Source of the DNA: Chromatiales bacterium
GTDB taxonomy: Bacteria > Pseudomonadota > Gammaproteobacteria > UBA6429
Length of the DNA: 64,000 nucleotides
Assembly (NCBI GenBank): GCA_027076405.1
Contig: JALTJN010000362.1
Span: 124,001 to 188,000 of the forward strand
Direction: 5' to 3'
The notes under the pieces were generated by a model. That model was not told where the DNA came from. It made no database searches and saw only the letters and a program-made list of their open reading frames with translations. Positions 55,599 to 64,000 of the stretch are shown one piece after another. Made by a program: the position numbers and the translations under genes. Each line of letters starts with the position of its first letter. Positions within the stretch are counted from its first letter, which is position 1.

Positions 55599-55997
55599 TT
55601 ACTCTATATAAGATGAATATTGCGGAAGAGTGTCGGTGATCTCATCCCAATTTGCTTTTGAGTCGACAAAAATATGCGCTTCAGGTTTTTCGTCAATATC
55701 AGATTTTATTGTACCGAGTCGAATACGAATTGTTTCCGGTGTTTGAGAGTTTTTACTGAAGATGGGGCTGCCACACGTTTTACAAAAGAATTTGGATTGA
55801 TGTGCTGTATATGGATAAGAGGTTAAATTAGTTTCTCCGCACGTAAATTCAAAATTTTTTGCTGCAATATTACCATTTGTAGCAAAAGCGCTGCCCTGTG
55901 CTTTTCGGCACAATGAGCAGTGGCAAAAGACAATATTTTTTATTCCTTTTTTAATCGTAAATTGTACTGTCCCGCATAAGCAGCTACCGTGATACAT
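55599..55997 (-). CDS. GFA-domain zinc protein (glutathione-dependent formaldehyde-activating type)
   Basis: 132 residues from the ATG at 55997, which has GGAG 7 bases upstream. An ATG at 56009 is in frame but less well placed. Zinc ligands follow the family pattern: GSCLCGTVQF, FCHCSLCRKAQGSAFAT and FFCKTCGSPIFSKN. The family (GFA/CENP-V) may act on S-hydroxymethylglutathione, but many members are uncharacterised. No formaldehyde-oxidation genes are seen here. Confidence 0.9.
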   Translation of the reverse strand: MYHGSCLCGTVQFTIKKGIKNIVFCHCSLCRKAQGSAFATNGNIAAKNFEFTCGETNLTSYPYTAHQSKFFCKTCGSPIFSKNSQTPETIRIRLGTIKSDIDEKPEAHIFVDSKANWDEITDTLPQYSSYIE

Positions 55998-56201
55998 TTT
56001 AAGCTCCATATTGCCCTAAATGATAAAAATCCAACTTATTATCAATAAAAAATCTTTAAAAATCAAATTGTTGCAGGATGCTTATGTTGTACTAAACTTG
56101 TATGATTAGTGATTTTTATATCACGTATAAACTTAAGTTCAGTCAATTATGGCCGACTAATAAAGCATAGATATAAGTAAAGACAGCTGGATAGTGACTG
56201 C

Positions 56202-58388
56202 ATGGCCAAACAAATATTAAAAAATACAAATCTTGTATTAAAAACCGGTTTTACGAGTATTCTTGCTTTGGTTTTAATTTTTGGTGCTTTTTCGTTATAC
56301 CAGTTAAAAACAATTACGTTTGATATGACAAATGCGGTTGCGATTAACAGTAAAAAAACAATACACGTTATATTGATGCGAGATGCGATACGTCAGCGAC
56401 AAGCCATTATGACGGAAATGATATTAATTGATGATGTTTTTAAACGAGAAGAGAGTCGAATGAGTTTTTTCAAACTTTCAGGACAATTTAATCGTGAAAG
56501 AACCGCATTAATTAAACTGCCTAATACTGAGTCAGAAAAAAAATTATTAAAGGTAATTCTGGATTATGCCCGTTTTGCGCAAGGGGTTAACCGTGAGGCA
56601 GTTGATTTTTTAATGGAAGACCCTGCGTCTGCAAGAGGACGAAACCTGATTTTAACCGCGCAAGCATCACAAAAGAAAATTTATCGATTACTTGGTGAAT
56701 TGATCAAACTCCAGAATAAAAACACGCAAAAGTTTGTGAAATCGAGCAGAGAGCAATACTCTAAGACTTTATCATTATCCATTTTGTTTGGAATTATTAT
56801 TGCACTAACGGCGTGGCTTATTGCAAGAGTTATGTTAAGAGTGATTACACAAAAAAATATCGAGCTGGTACAGAATAATCAACAGTTAGAAAAAGTTTCG
56901 ATACAGGCGCTTGAGGCAACAAGAACAAAGTCTGAATTTTTGGCCATAATGAGTCATGAGATAAGGACGCCTCTTACCTCCATTATAGGTTTTGCGGAAG
57001 TATTAGCTGAGCCAACCACAAAAATAGAAGATAGAGAAAACCTGACTAAAACGATAGTGAAAAATGGCAGGCATTTACTAAAGATAATTAATGATATTTT
57101 AGATATATCAAAAATTGAAGCCAACAGAATGGAGTTTGAAAATACATATTTTTCTCCAGTTGAGTTAATTAATGATGTAGAAGATACAATCAAAAATCAA
57201 TTTAAAGAAAAAGGTATTCAACTTTATATTGAGTATCAGTTTCCTATTCCTAATGTTATTTGTAATGATATGTTACGTATAAAACAAATAATATTAAACT
57301 TATGCAGTAATGCACTTAAATTTACCAAGTCAGGCAAGGTGACTATAAAAATACACAGCGACATTGACAATGAGAAAATATATTTCACCATTATTGATTC
57401 CGGTATAGGATTAACGGACGAGCAAATCAGTAAAATATTTGATGCGTTTACGCAGGCAGACTCATCAACCACACGCCAGTATGGTGGAACAGGATTAGGT
57501 TTGTCTCTTTCAAAGCAATTTGCTGAAAAAATGGGCGGTACGATTACAGTTGAAAGTTTAATGGATATAGGTAGTCAGTTTTGCGTCAGCATTAGAACAG
57601 GAAAAATTGATAAGCAACAATTAATTACCGGAGAGCCGGAGTTACCTGAGAAAAATGATAGCATTAAATACCAGTATGACTTCTCCTATCATGTTAAAGG
57701 TAATATTTTAATCGCTGAAGATAATCATGATAACCAGAAACTTCTTTCAATTTTACTCTCCGGCATAGGTGCGAAGCTCACATTTGTCGAAAATGGACAA
57801 CATGCAGTTGATAAAGCGCTTGGTAAACACTACGATTTAATTTTCATGGACATGCAAATGCCGGTTATGGGAGGGATAGAAGCAACAAAGTTATTGCGTC
57901 AGGCCAGTTATGAGTTTCCCATAATTGCATTAACTGCAAATGCCATGAAGAACGATCATGATATGTGTATTAGTGCAGGTTGTGATGGTTTTTTGACAAA
58001 ACCAATTAATAGAGAAAAGTTATTTCATACTATCTATAAATATCTGGAGATTGATAGTGAGGCTGATGAGTCAAAACTTGAGATAAATAAAAATAAAGAC
58101 AGAAGTGAAAAGCTACAGGCATTAATTAAAAGCTTTGTAAAAGGTATCCCGCTACGAATGGATAGTATAAAAAAATCGCGTAATGATAAAAACTGGCAGG
58201 AAATGAAAAATGAATTGCATAAAATCAAAGGTGTTGGCACTTCAATGGGGTTCCCGGAAATAACGCTGTCAGCAGCTAAACTTGAGGTTGAAGTGATACG
58301 TGAAAATGAAATGGAAATAGACAAGTTATTAGTAGAAATGAACAGGGTTTGTGAGCAGGCTGGAAAAAGTATTCAGGAACAAAATTAG
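56202..58388 (+). CDS. Hybrid sensor histidine kinase with receiver and Hpt domains
   Basis: 728 residues. Two membrane helices (about 15-35 and 188-210) flank a helical periplasmic sensor of about 150 residues. Then come the HisKA domain with phospho-acceptor H252 (MSHEIRTPLTS), HATPase_c with DSGIGLTDEQISKIFDAFTQ and the GGTGLGLSLSK loop, a receiver domain with phosphorylatable D550 (FMDMQMPVMGG), and a C-terminal Hpt with H673 (LHKIKGVGTSMG). This is a complete internal phosphorelay of the BarA/TorS type with no adjacent output regulator. The CBS gene follows after 22 bases. Confidence 0.93.
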   Translation: MAKQILKNTNLVLKTGFTSILALVLIFGAFSLYQLKTITFDMTNAVAINSKKTIHVILMRDAIRQRQAIMTEMILIDDVFKREESRMSFFKLSGQFNRERTALIKLPNTESEKKLLKVILDYARFAQGVNREAVDFLMEDPASARGRNLILTAQASQKKIYRLLGELIKLQNKNTQKFVKSSREQYSKTLSLSILFGIIIALTAWLIARVMLRVITQKNIELVQNNQQLEKVSIQALEATRTKSEFLAIMSHEIRTPLTSIIGFAEVLAEPTTKIEDRENLTKTIVKNGRHLLKIINDILDISKIEANRMEFENTYFSPVELINDVEDTIKNQFKEKGIQLYIEYQFPIPNVICNDMLRIKQIILNLCSNALKFTKSGKVTIKIHSDIDNEKIYFTIIDSGIGLTDEQISKIFDAFTQADSSTTRQYGGTGLGLSLSKQFAEKMGGTITVESLMDIGSQFCVSIRTGKIDKQQLITGEPELPEKNDSIKYQYDFSYHVKGNILIAEDNHDNQKLLSILLSGIGAKLTFVENGQHAVDKALGKHYDLIFMDMQMPVMGGIEATKLLRQASYEFPIIALTANAMKNDHDMCISAGCDGFLTKPINREKLFHTIYKYLEIDSEADESKLEINKNKDRSEKLQALIKSFVKGIPLRMDSIKKSRNDKNWQEMKNELHKIKGVGTSMGFPEITLSAAKLEVEVIRENEMEIDKLLVEMNRVCEQAGKSIQEQN

Positions 58389-58410
58389 ACACTATATAAC
58401 AAGGAATGAA

Positions 58411-58854
58411 ATGATGATCACTATTGAAAAGTTACTTGCCGGAAAAGATAATACAATCTGGACGATATCGCCTGATGACTCAGTATTTGATGCGATTAAA
58501 AAAATGAGTTCAAAATCAGTCGGTGCATTGCCTGTTGTTAATAATGAAAAATTAATAGGGATTATTTCAGAGCGCGATTACACCAGAAAAGTTATTCTTG
58601 AAGGGCGTACTTCAAAAGAAACGAAAGTAAAAGACATTATGACAGCAAAAGTTTTTCATACCTCGCTTCAGCAGAAAGTTGAAGAGTGTATGGCTGTTAT
58701 GACAGAACATCATATTAGACACTTGCCTGTGATTGAAAACGAAGCGTTAATTGGAATGATATCAGTTGGCGATGTTGTGAAGTATGTGATTTCTGATCAA
58801 AAATTCAAAATAGAACAACTGGAAAAAACTATTTCCTGGGGTGAGTCGTACTAA
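58411..58854 (+). CDS. CBS-domain pair protein
   Basis: 147 residues from the ATG at 58411, with AAGGA 5 bases upstream. The frame extends to 58351 inside the kinase gene. Two CBS motifs fill the protein: WTISPDDSVFDAIKKMSSKS with GALPVVNNEKLIGIISERDY, then VFHTSLQQKVEECMAVMTEH with IRHLPVIENEALIGMISVGD. It probably binds an adenine nucleotide. Cotranscribed with the hybrid kinase, so it may modulate it, but this is inference. Confidence 0.92.
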   Translation: MMITIEKLLAGKDNTIWTISPDDSVFDAIKKMSSKSVGALPVVNNEKLIGIISERDYTRKVILEGRTSKETKVKDIMTAKVFHTSLQQKVEECMAVMTEHHIRHLPVIENEALIGMISVGDVVKYVISDQKFKIEQLEKTISWGESY

Positions 58855-58917
58855 ATATTTTAATTTAGCATTTCGATTTGTTTTTTTAGCCGCTCACCTA
58901 ATATAATAAAAAATATA

Positions 58918-60054
58918 ATGAATACATTGGCAGTGCCACAGGGGGAGTTTGAACTTTCCCGTTACCCCATAAGAACTAAATCAATACTGCGAGCCTGGGA
59001 TGCAGCTGACGAGTACCTGTTAAATTATTTTTTTAATGAGCAGGCAAGTCATACAGAAAAATTAAATGTTTTAATTGTGAATGATGGCTTTGGGGCATTA
59101 AGTCTTGCGCTGGCTGAACACGATATTACTCTTTGGACAGACTCATGGCTGACCGAAAAAGCGGTTCAGTATAATTGTAGTAAAAATAATATAGATTCAA
59201 ATAAAATTAACATTATAAATAGTATTGTCACGCCAAGTGAAAGTTATGATGTTGTTTTAATTAAGGTGCCGAAAAGTCTTGCAATGTTGGAAGATCAGCT
59301 TGTGCGAATAAAACCGTACCTTACTGCCAAAAGTAAAATTATTTCTGCCGGGATGGTTAAGTCAATACATACTTCAACATTAAAATTGTTTGAAAAATAT
59401 ATTGGCTCAACAAAGACATCTTTAGCAAAGAAAAAAGCTCGGTTGATATTTTCCACCGCTGATAGTGAGATTGTTAACAGAGAAAATCCCTATCCGAAAA
59501 AATATATTTTAGAAAGCACAGACTATGAAATAATCAATCATGCAAATGTTTTTTCGCGTGAACGACTGGATATCGGAACACGATTTTTTATTCAGCACAT
59601 TCCCTGTTCTGAAAAATATAAAACTATTGTTGATTTGGCTTGTGGAAATGGCGTTGTTGGTCTAATTGCTTCTAAGAAAAACCCTTATGCAGAAGTATTT
59701 TTTTTAGATGAATCGTATATGGCAGTAGAGTCGGCACGAGAAAATATGAGATTAAATTCATCAAAAGACACTTTAGCCAAGTTTAATGTAACGGATTGTT
59801 TAACCGGCATTGAAAAGAACAGTACAGATTTAATATTAAATAATCCTCCCTTTCATCAGAATACAGCAATAGGTGATGAAGTTGCGTGGCAAATGTTTAA
59901 GCAGTCAAAAAATGTATTGAAGGAAAAAGGAGAGTTATGGGTGGTTGGTAACCGTCATCTTGGTTACCACATAAAACTGCAAAGAATTTTTAACAATTGT
60001 GAGATTGTTGCCACAAATAAAAAATTTGTCATTCTAAAAGCTATAAAAAATTGA
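58918..60054 (+). CDS. rlmG: 23S rRNA (guanine-1835-N2) methyltransferase
   Basis: 378 residues, two Rossmann-like halves as in RlmG/RsmC. The N-terminal half is a degenerate methyltransferase domain beginning with the RlmG-like RYPIRTKSILRAWDAADEYL. The C-terminal half has the SAM site VDLACGNGVVGLIASKKNP and the catalytic NNPPFH motif for guanine-N2 methylation. The ending GELWVVGNRHLGYHIKLQRI matches RlmG. No good ribosome site is visible. Confidence 0.9.
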   Translation: MNTLAVPQGEFELSRYPIRTKSILRAWDAADEYLLNYFFNEQASHTEKLNVLIVNDGFGALSLALAEHDITLWTDSWLTEKAVQYNCSKNNIDSNKINIINSIVTPSESYDVVLIKVPKSLAMLEDQLVRIKPYLTAKSKIISAGMVKSIHTSTLKLFEKYIGSTKTSLAKKKARLIFSTADSEIVNRENPYPKKYILESTDYEIINHANVFSRERLDIGTRFFIQHIPCSEKYKTIVDLACGNGVVGLIASKKNPYAEVFFLDESYMAVESARENMRLNSSKDTLAKFNVTDCLTGIEKNSTDLILNNPPFHQNTAIGDEVAWQMFKQSKNVLKEKGELWVVGNRHLGYHIKLQRIFNNCEIVATNKKFVILKAIKN

Positions 60055-60164
60055 ATGGTAAGGAAACAAAGTGACTGCAGATTGCAATAAAGTATTTTTA
60101 TTATTACGTTTTGTAAATTATCGAAGTAGAATTGGCGCAGCAATAATACTTACAGGAATAAAAA

Positions 60165-61028
60165 ATGAAGCTAAATATTTTCAAAAACAGTCTTTTATTT
60201 GCAGCGTTAAGCGTATTTTCGACAGCAAGTTTTTCTTCTGAAGCAGAACATCACTCAGGACACAGTAGCGATCATGCTTCTTCTCATATGGCCGTATCTT
60301 CCGGGCCTGCTTGTAAAGGTTTCGGGCCGCAAACACCGCGAGACATCGATGGTGTGATCGGAAAAAACCCGCAAATATTTTCTTTAGCGCCAAAATTTGA
60401 AAATATGAATTTATGTAATATTCATTTTCATAATAATGCAGAGCATAAAGCAAAAGATTTTTCTGTTTATGCCGGTGCCGGTGAGCATGGTCATGGTGGC
60501 GGTTATCAATGCAATATCAGCAAGCATTTAACTAAAGCGGAGCTTAAAAAACCTGCACAAAAAATTTGTAAGGGTTTAAAACCAGGAGATACTATTGAGG
60601 TGCATTGGGTACATACATCGTGCCAAACAAAACCGGGGCATGGTTTAGGTTCTTGCTTAAGTAAAAAATGTGCAAATCCTGACTTACGTGTTGAAACACA
60701 AGTCTTTACTTTAGTGAATGATTCTTCAGCGATGAATTTTAATGATTTTGCTTACGGCGGTAACATGGTTAAAGGTCGTTATCAGGCTAAATCTTTACCA
60801 CAAGGAACAGGTCATGCAGTTGACTTTATGGGTTCAACAACTGGCCCCAAATTTACCGAGTCAACCTGTTCTCCATTACAGGTGACATGGGCTGTTCGTC
60901 CTCATTGCGCCAAACTGGATATCAATAGTTTAGGTGAATGGTGTAAAGGGAATGTGTTTAAGGAAGATCATGCTCATGGTGTAAGAAAGCTGGTAACAAA
61001 TCCAAAGTTATTATCGAATATTAAATAA
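60165..61028 (+). CDS. Delta-class carbonic anhydrase, periplasmic
   Basis: 287 residues. Signal peptide about 1-24 (FSTASFSSE), then a His/Ser-rich linker (about 28-45) that may bind metal. The delta-class signature MNLCNIHFHNNAEHK has H87, H89 and E93. Further family motifs are EVHWVHTSC (H147, H150) and VTWAVRPHC. Paired cysteines suit periplasmic disulfides. Interconversion of CO2 and bicarbonate outside the cytoplasm would supply the form II RuBisCO encoded about 30 kb away. The class is best known from diatoms and some sulfur-oxidising gammaproteobacteria. AGGAA precedes the ATG. Confidence 0.9.
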   Translation: MKLNIFKNSLLFAALSVFSTASFSSEAEHHSGHSSDHASSHMAVSSGPACKGFGPQTPRDIDGVIGKNPQIFSLAPKFENMNLCNIHFHNNAEHKAKDFSVYAGAGEHGHGGGYQCNISKHLTKAELKKPAQKICKGLKPGDTIEVHWVHTSCQTKPGHGLGSCLSKKCANPDLRVETQVFTLVNDSSAMNFNDFAYGGNMVKGRYQAKSLPQGTGHAVDFMGSTTGPKFTESTCSPLQVTWAVRPHCAKLDINSLGEWCKGNVFKEDHAHGVRKLVTNPKLLSNIK

Positions 61029-61042
61029 TTCACTTTGTTCTC

Positions 61043-61081
61043 AAAAAAGCCGGTGCTTATAAAAATGAGTACCGGCTTTTT
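61043..61081. terminator. Bidirectional terminator between carbonic anhydrase and sigma-54 activator genes
   Basis: AAAAAAGCCGGT and ACCGGCTTTTT form an 11-bp stem around 16 bases, with A- and T-runs on either side. The right end overlaps the stop codon of the - strand gene. Confidence 0.9.
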
Positions 61082-62033
61082 ATTTTACACCGGTGTATTT
61101 TTTTAAACGGTAAAGTAATGCGCTGCGAGTTAATCCCAGTAAGCGAGCAGCTTTACTTTGATTGCCGTGAGCTTGATCCAGCGCCTGATTAATTAACTGC
61201 GCTTCAACCTGTTCAAGGACAATTCCGCCTTCAGGCAAAGTATATGGATTAGTTATTTTTGCTTTTTGCTCTGATTGCATTTCCAGAGGTAAATTTTCTA
61301 CATTAATATTTTTACCGCTGAGTAAAATGACCATTCGTTCACAAAAGTTTTTTAATTCACGCACATTACCCGGCCAGCTATAGCGTTGACAATGTTCTAT
61401 CGCTTTAATGCTATAACGGGGAACATCTAGCCCATGTTTGGCTGCAAGTTGTGCTGATAAGTGATTTATGAGTAGCGTAATGTCGCTCTGACGTTCACGC
61501 AGGTTAGGCAAGGTAAGTGGAACCACATTTAAGCGATAAAATAAATCTTCACGAAAATTACCCTGTTCAACTTCTTTATATAAATCGCGATTTGTTGCAG
61601 CAATAAGTCGTACATCGACTTTTTCAGTTTTACTTTGACCAATTGTCTGGCATTCACCATTTTCAATAAATCTTAATAGTTTTGCCTGAATGCTTAAGGG
61701 TAACTCGCCCACTTCATCCAAAAACAAAGTGCCATTATGCGCAGATTGAATTCGGCCTTGCTGGTCATTACTGGCATCAGTAAAAGCGCCTTTTTTATGG
61801 CCAAAAAGTTCTGACTCTACCAGTGACTCAGGTAATGCTGCGCAGTTGATAGTGATTAAGGGGGCCGATTGACGTTTACTATGAGTATGAATATATTTCG
61901 CCATTAATTCTTTACCGGTACCGCTTTCACCCTGAATCAGCACGGTGACATCGGTTGCGGCCATTATTTTCGCGGTACGCTGAGTATTCTGGAATTCGGC
62001 GGATTGACCAAGCATTGTGTAATTTGAATTCAT
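61080..62033 (-). CDS. Sigma-54-dependent activator without sensor domain
   Basis: 317 residues, composed of the AAA+ domain and a Fis-type helix-turn-helix only, like PspF. Walker A is GESGTGKE (35-42), Walker B LFLDE (D106, E107). The sigma-54 contact loop reads GAFTDA (82-87) instead of the usual GAFTGA. The R-finger region NFREDLFYRLNVVPL is intact. The HTH (about 270-315: HGNQSKAARLLGLTRSALLY) is intact. AAAGG precedes the ATG. It lies 23 bases after the SafE-like gene, so it is in one operon. With no receiver domain it must be controlled by another protein or by level. Confidence 0.93.
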   Translation of the reverse strand: MNSNYTMLGQSAEFQNTQRTAKIMAATDVTVLIQGESGTGKELMAKYIHTHSKRQSAPLITINCAALPESLVESELFGHKKGAFTDASNDQQGRIQSAHNGTLFLDEVGELPLSIQAKLLRFIENGECQTIGQSKTEKVDVRLIAATNRDLYKEVEQGNFREDLFYRLNVVPLTLPNLRERQSDITLLINHLSAQLAAKHGLDVPRYSIKAIEHCQRYSWPGNVRELKNFCERMVILLSGKNINVENLPLEMQSEQKAKITNPYTLPEGGIVLEQVEAQLINQALDQAHGNQSKAARLLGLTRSALLYRLKKYTGVK

Positions 62034-62056
62034 GGGTAAACCTTTAATCTCTTAAT

Positions 62057-62755
62057 TTAATGGCTATGTGGTACGCCAGCATGTTGAAAGGCTAAATAAC
62101 CTGTGATCAATGCCATAATGATCACGCTTAAACCAACAAGTGGTCTAATGTAAGTGTTGCGACTAAGTCTTACAAACCATCCGGTTAATATACCCGCAAT
62201 CATCACGGTTGGCAAAGTGCCCACACCAAAAGCAAGCATTAGAAGAGCACCATCTTTTGCTGTTGCAGCGGTGCTTGACCAAATGAGTGCGGTATAAACA
62301 AGGCCACAAGGTAACCAGCCCCAAAGCAGGCCAAATAAATAGGCATGGCCCGGATTTTTTACCGGAATAAGCTTTTGGCTGATGGGTTCTAATTTTTTCC
62401 AAATTGGTTTACCTAGATGCTCAATTTTTACAAAAGCAGGAAACCAGCCGGCAAGATATAAACCAATTCCAACCATTAAAATGGACGCAAATACCTGCAA
62501 AACAAAATGGCCATACTGAGGCGAAAAACCGGTAATATTATCGCCAAGACTACCGGCTAACATACCGGCAAGTGTATAGCTGCTTATTCGTCCCACGTTA
62601 TATGCGGCAACATAAGGAATGAGTCGCCAACGATTATTGCGAATTTTTTCAGGTAAACTAAATGTTAATGCACCAATTATCCCGCCACACATGCCAACAC
62701 AATGTAGTGTGCTAAAAAGGCCAACGAAAAAGGCACTTATAAACGTGATTTCCAT
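62057..62755 (-). CDS. SafE/TauE-like membrane protein (DsbD-like, copper-oxidase assembly type)
   Basis: 232 residues, six membrane helices. The N-terminal STLHCVGMCGGIIGAL pattern, with two cysteines, and GLLWGWLPCGLVY mark the COG2836 branch of the sulfite exporter/DsbD-like family. This branch usually neighbours copper P-type ATPases of the cbb3 oxidase assembly type, and here a copper ATPase gene is divergent at 62877. A role in copper or thiol transfer across the inner membrane is likelier than sulfite export. Confidence 0.85.
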   Translation of the reverse strand: MEITFISAFFVGLFSTLHCVGMCGGIIGALTFSLPEKIRNNRWRLIPYVAAYNVGRISSYTLAGMLAGSLGDNITGFSPQYGHFVLQVFASILMVGIGLYLAGWFPAFVKIEHLGKPIWKKLEPISQKLIPVKNPGHAYLFGLLWGWLPCGLVYTALIWSSTAATAKDGALLMLAFGVGTLPTVMIAGILTGWFVRLSRNTYIRPLVGLSVIIMALITGYLAFQHAGVPHSH

Positions 62756-62876
62756 AGATGCGACTATATATTTAAATTTTATCGAGTAAAATTAAGTTTA
62801 TCATTGTCTTAGGTTAGACGTCTTTTAGTAATTTTATAGTATCCCACAAAGTCGCTTATTCAGGAGCAGTTAAAAA

Positions 62877-64000
62877 ATGAACAGTTATCGATTATCTATA
62901 GGTGGTATGAGTTGTGCCGGGTGTGTCGCCTCAGTCGAAACCGCCCTTAATTCTGTTGATGGTGTAGAAGAAGCCAGTATTAATTTTGCCGAACATACCG
63001 CGCTGGTGAAGGGCACAATGGATATTGCCGATGTCATTGCAGCTGTAAAAGCAGCCAGTTATGATGCGGCAGAATTAAAAGGCGGTGACGAGGAAGAAGC
63101 GGAAAAAGAAGCGGCTGAATTTGCCTATTATCGGGATTTATTAAAAAAAGCGGGGGTTGCTGCTGTTGTTGGGCTGCCCCTCTTTATTGGCGGTATAACC
63201 GGTTTATTCCCTGACATTGATGCTGAAAATGGTCAATTCACGTGGTTATTGCTTGGTTTTATCACGCTAGGTGTGATGTTTTATTCCGGCCGACATTTTT
63301 TTACCGGAGCATGGAAGTCATTTCAGGTTCATAACGCGAATATGGATACATTGATTGCTCTGGGTACGGGCTCGGCTTGTATCTATTCTTTTGTCATTGT
63401 TTTATCACCGGATACCGTACCAAGCCTGGCGCGACATGCTTATTTTGAAGCTGCGGTTATTATTATTAGTTTGATTAATTTAGGTGCCGCGCTAGAAATG
63501 AAAGCGCGAGGGAAAACCAGTGAAGCTATAAAACGCTTGATCGGATTACAACCTAAAACAGCACGTGTTGTGCGTGATGGAAAAGAAATTGACGTCCCTA
63601 TCAGTGAGGTTGGGTTAGACGAAACCTTACGTGTGCGTCCCGGTGAACGAATTGCTGTGGACGGGGTAATTATTGATGGTCACTCCAGCATCGATGAGTC
63701 AATGTTAACCGGAGAGCCGATACCAATAGAAAAAAATATCGGCGATGAAGTTTCAACCGGAACGATTAATGCCAGCGGAACTTTTTTGTTTGTTTCTAAA
63801 CGAATCGGGACAGATACAGTGCTGGCGCAAATTATCGGTATGGTCAGACAGGCGCAGGCAACGAAACCGGCAATAGGTAGATTGGTTGATAAAATTGCAG
63901 CTATTTTTGTACCCTCAGTTTTAATTATCAGCGTGATAAACTTTTTAATCTGGTATAACTTTGCCACGGTTGATGCTGCAAGTTATGCCCTGGTTACAAC
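62877..64000 (+). CDS. Heavy-metal P1B-type ATPase, CcoI/CopA-like (cut by window edge)
   Basis: 374 codons are visible before the edge. The N-terminal HMA domain has [13 protein letters not shown] (C13, C16). Four membrane helices and the actuator domain follow, with [11 protein letters not shown] and GTINASGTF. The CPC motif, phosphorylation site and ATP-binding domain lie beyond the window. Divergence from the SafE-like gene suggests a CcoI/CtpA role in supplying copper to cbb3-type oxidase, but a CopA export role cannot be excluded. AGGAG precedes the ATG. It differs from the YHS-type ATPase at 39671, which lacks an HMA domain. Confidence 0.92.
   Translation, partial: MNSYRLSIGGMSCAGCVASVETALNSVDGVEEASINFAEHTALVKGTMDIADVIAAVKAASYDAAELKGGDEEEAEKEAAEFAYYRDLLKKAGVAAVVGLPLFIGGITGLFPDIDAENGQFTWLLLGFITLGVMFYSGRHFFTGAWKSFQVHNANMDTLIALGTGSACIYSFVIVLSPDTVPSLARHAYFEAAVIIISLINLGAALEMKARGKTSEAIKRLIGLQPKTARVVRDGKEIDVPISEVGLDETLRVRPGERIAVDGVIIDGHSSIDESMLTGEPIPIEKNIGDEVSTGTINASGTFLFVSKRIGTDTVLAQIIGMVRQAQATKPAIGRLVDKIAAIFVPSVLIISVINFLIWYNFATVDAASYALVT

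Noticed and set aside
62057..62755. Sulfite exporter, as evidence for sulfur oxidation
   Set aside because: The family name is broad. The CVGMCGG pattern and divergent copper ATPase fit oxidase-assembly or copper context, so it was not used as proof of sulfur metabolism.

Overview
This window looks like part of the chromosome of a low-GC, chemolithoautotrophic gammaproteobacterium. It is probably a sulfur- or metal-associated marine or groundwater type, but no sulfur-oxidation gene lies here to prove that. The evidence is a form II RuBisCO with its CbbQ/CbbO activase genes and a divergent CbbR, a block of Calvin-cycle/glycolytic genes, a delta-class carbonic anhydrase, RlmG and UPF0114 proteins of gammaproteobacterial type, and very large investment in copper/silver handling. 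No rRNA, tRNA, CRISPR array, prophage or transposase gene was seen.

Layout. 1-4.5 kb: a chemotaxis receptor cut by the left edge and a stand-alone FMN glutamate-synthase-like protein. 4.5-6.9 kb: a secreted WG-repeat protein, one doubtful small gene and about 700 bases without a gene. 6.9-14.1 kb: tkt, gap, pgk, pyk, fba, with terminators after tkt and fba, a 121-bp inverted repeat after gap and a structured leader before pgk. 14.2-21.5 kb: a surface-sugar locus. A GT-C glycosyltransferase on the + strand faces a - strand operon of HAD-UbiA fusion, DprE1-like, DprE2-like, flavoprotein and GtrA. This matches the polyprenyl-phosphate D-arabinofuranose route known from mycobacteria. 21.6-26.6 kb: housekeeping genes (Sel1, UPF0114, methyltransferase, histidine phosphatase, purE-purK). 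26.7-32.6 kb: cbbM-cbbQ-cbbO on the - strand with divergent cbbR.

32.8-49.4 kb: one long co-directional metal region. It runs CopL-like, CusC/CusB/CusA-type efflux, a P-II protein, a YHS/HMBD copper ATPase and a SHOCT protein. A tightly packed, mostly undescribed string follows: beta-propeller, thioredoxin-like, metal-knuckle HD-GYP, flavoprotein, patatin, CBS, YHS, VTT membrane protein, cytochrome c and DUF302. It ends at a clear terminator. 49.5-55.3 kb: a monoheme outer-membrane-type protein with a perfect FNR box, divergent from a TonB receptor/PepSY/TonB operon that has a sigma-54 promoter and direct-repeat upstream sites. 55.3-64 kb: a GFA protein, a hybrid kinase with an Hpt domain, a CBS protein, rlmG, delta carbonic anhydrase, a sensorless sigma-54 activator, a SafE-like membrane protein and a second copper ATPase cut by the right edge.

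How it fits together: carbon fixation (RuBisCO, Calvin-cycle enzymes, carbonic anhydrase) sits beside metal export, metal-responsive signalling and metal or siderophore uptake. Four copies of a CCACAGAGG-type palindromic repeat lie between 14 and 29 kb. The best candidates for an undescribed system are the 42.2-49.4 kb string attached to the copper efflux genes, and the arabinofuranose-type cassette at 14.5-21.5 kb.
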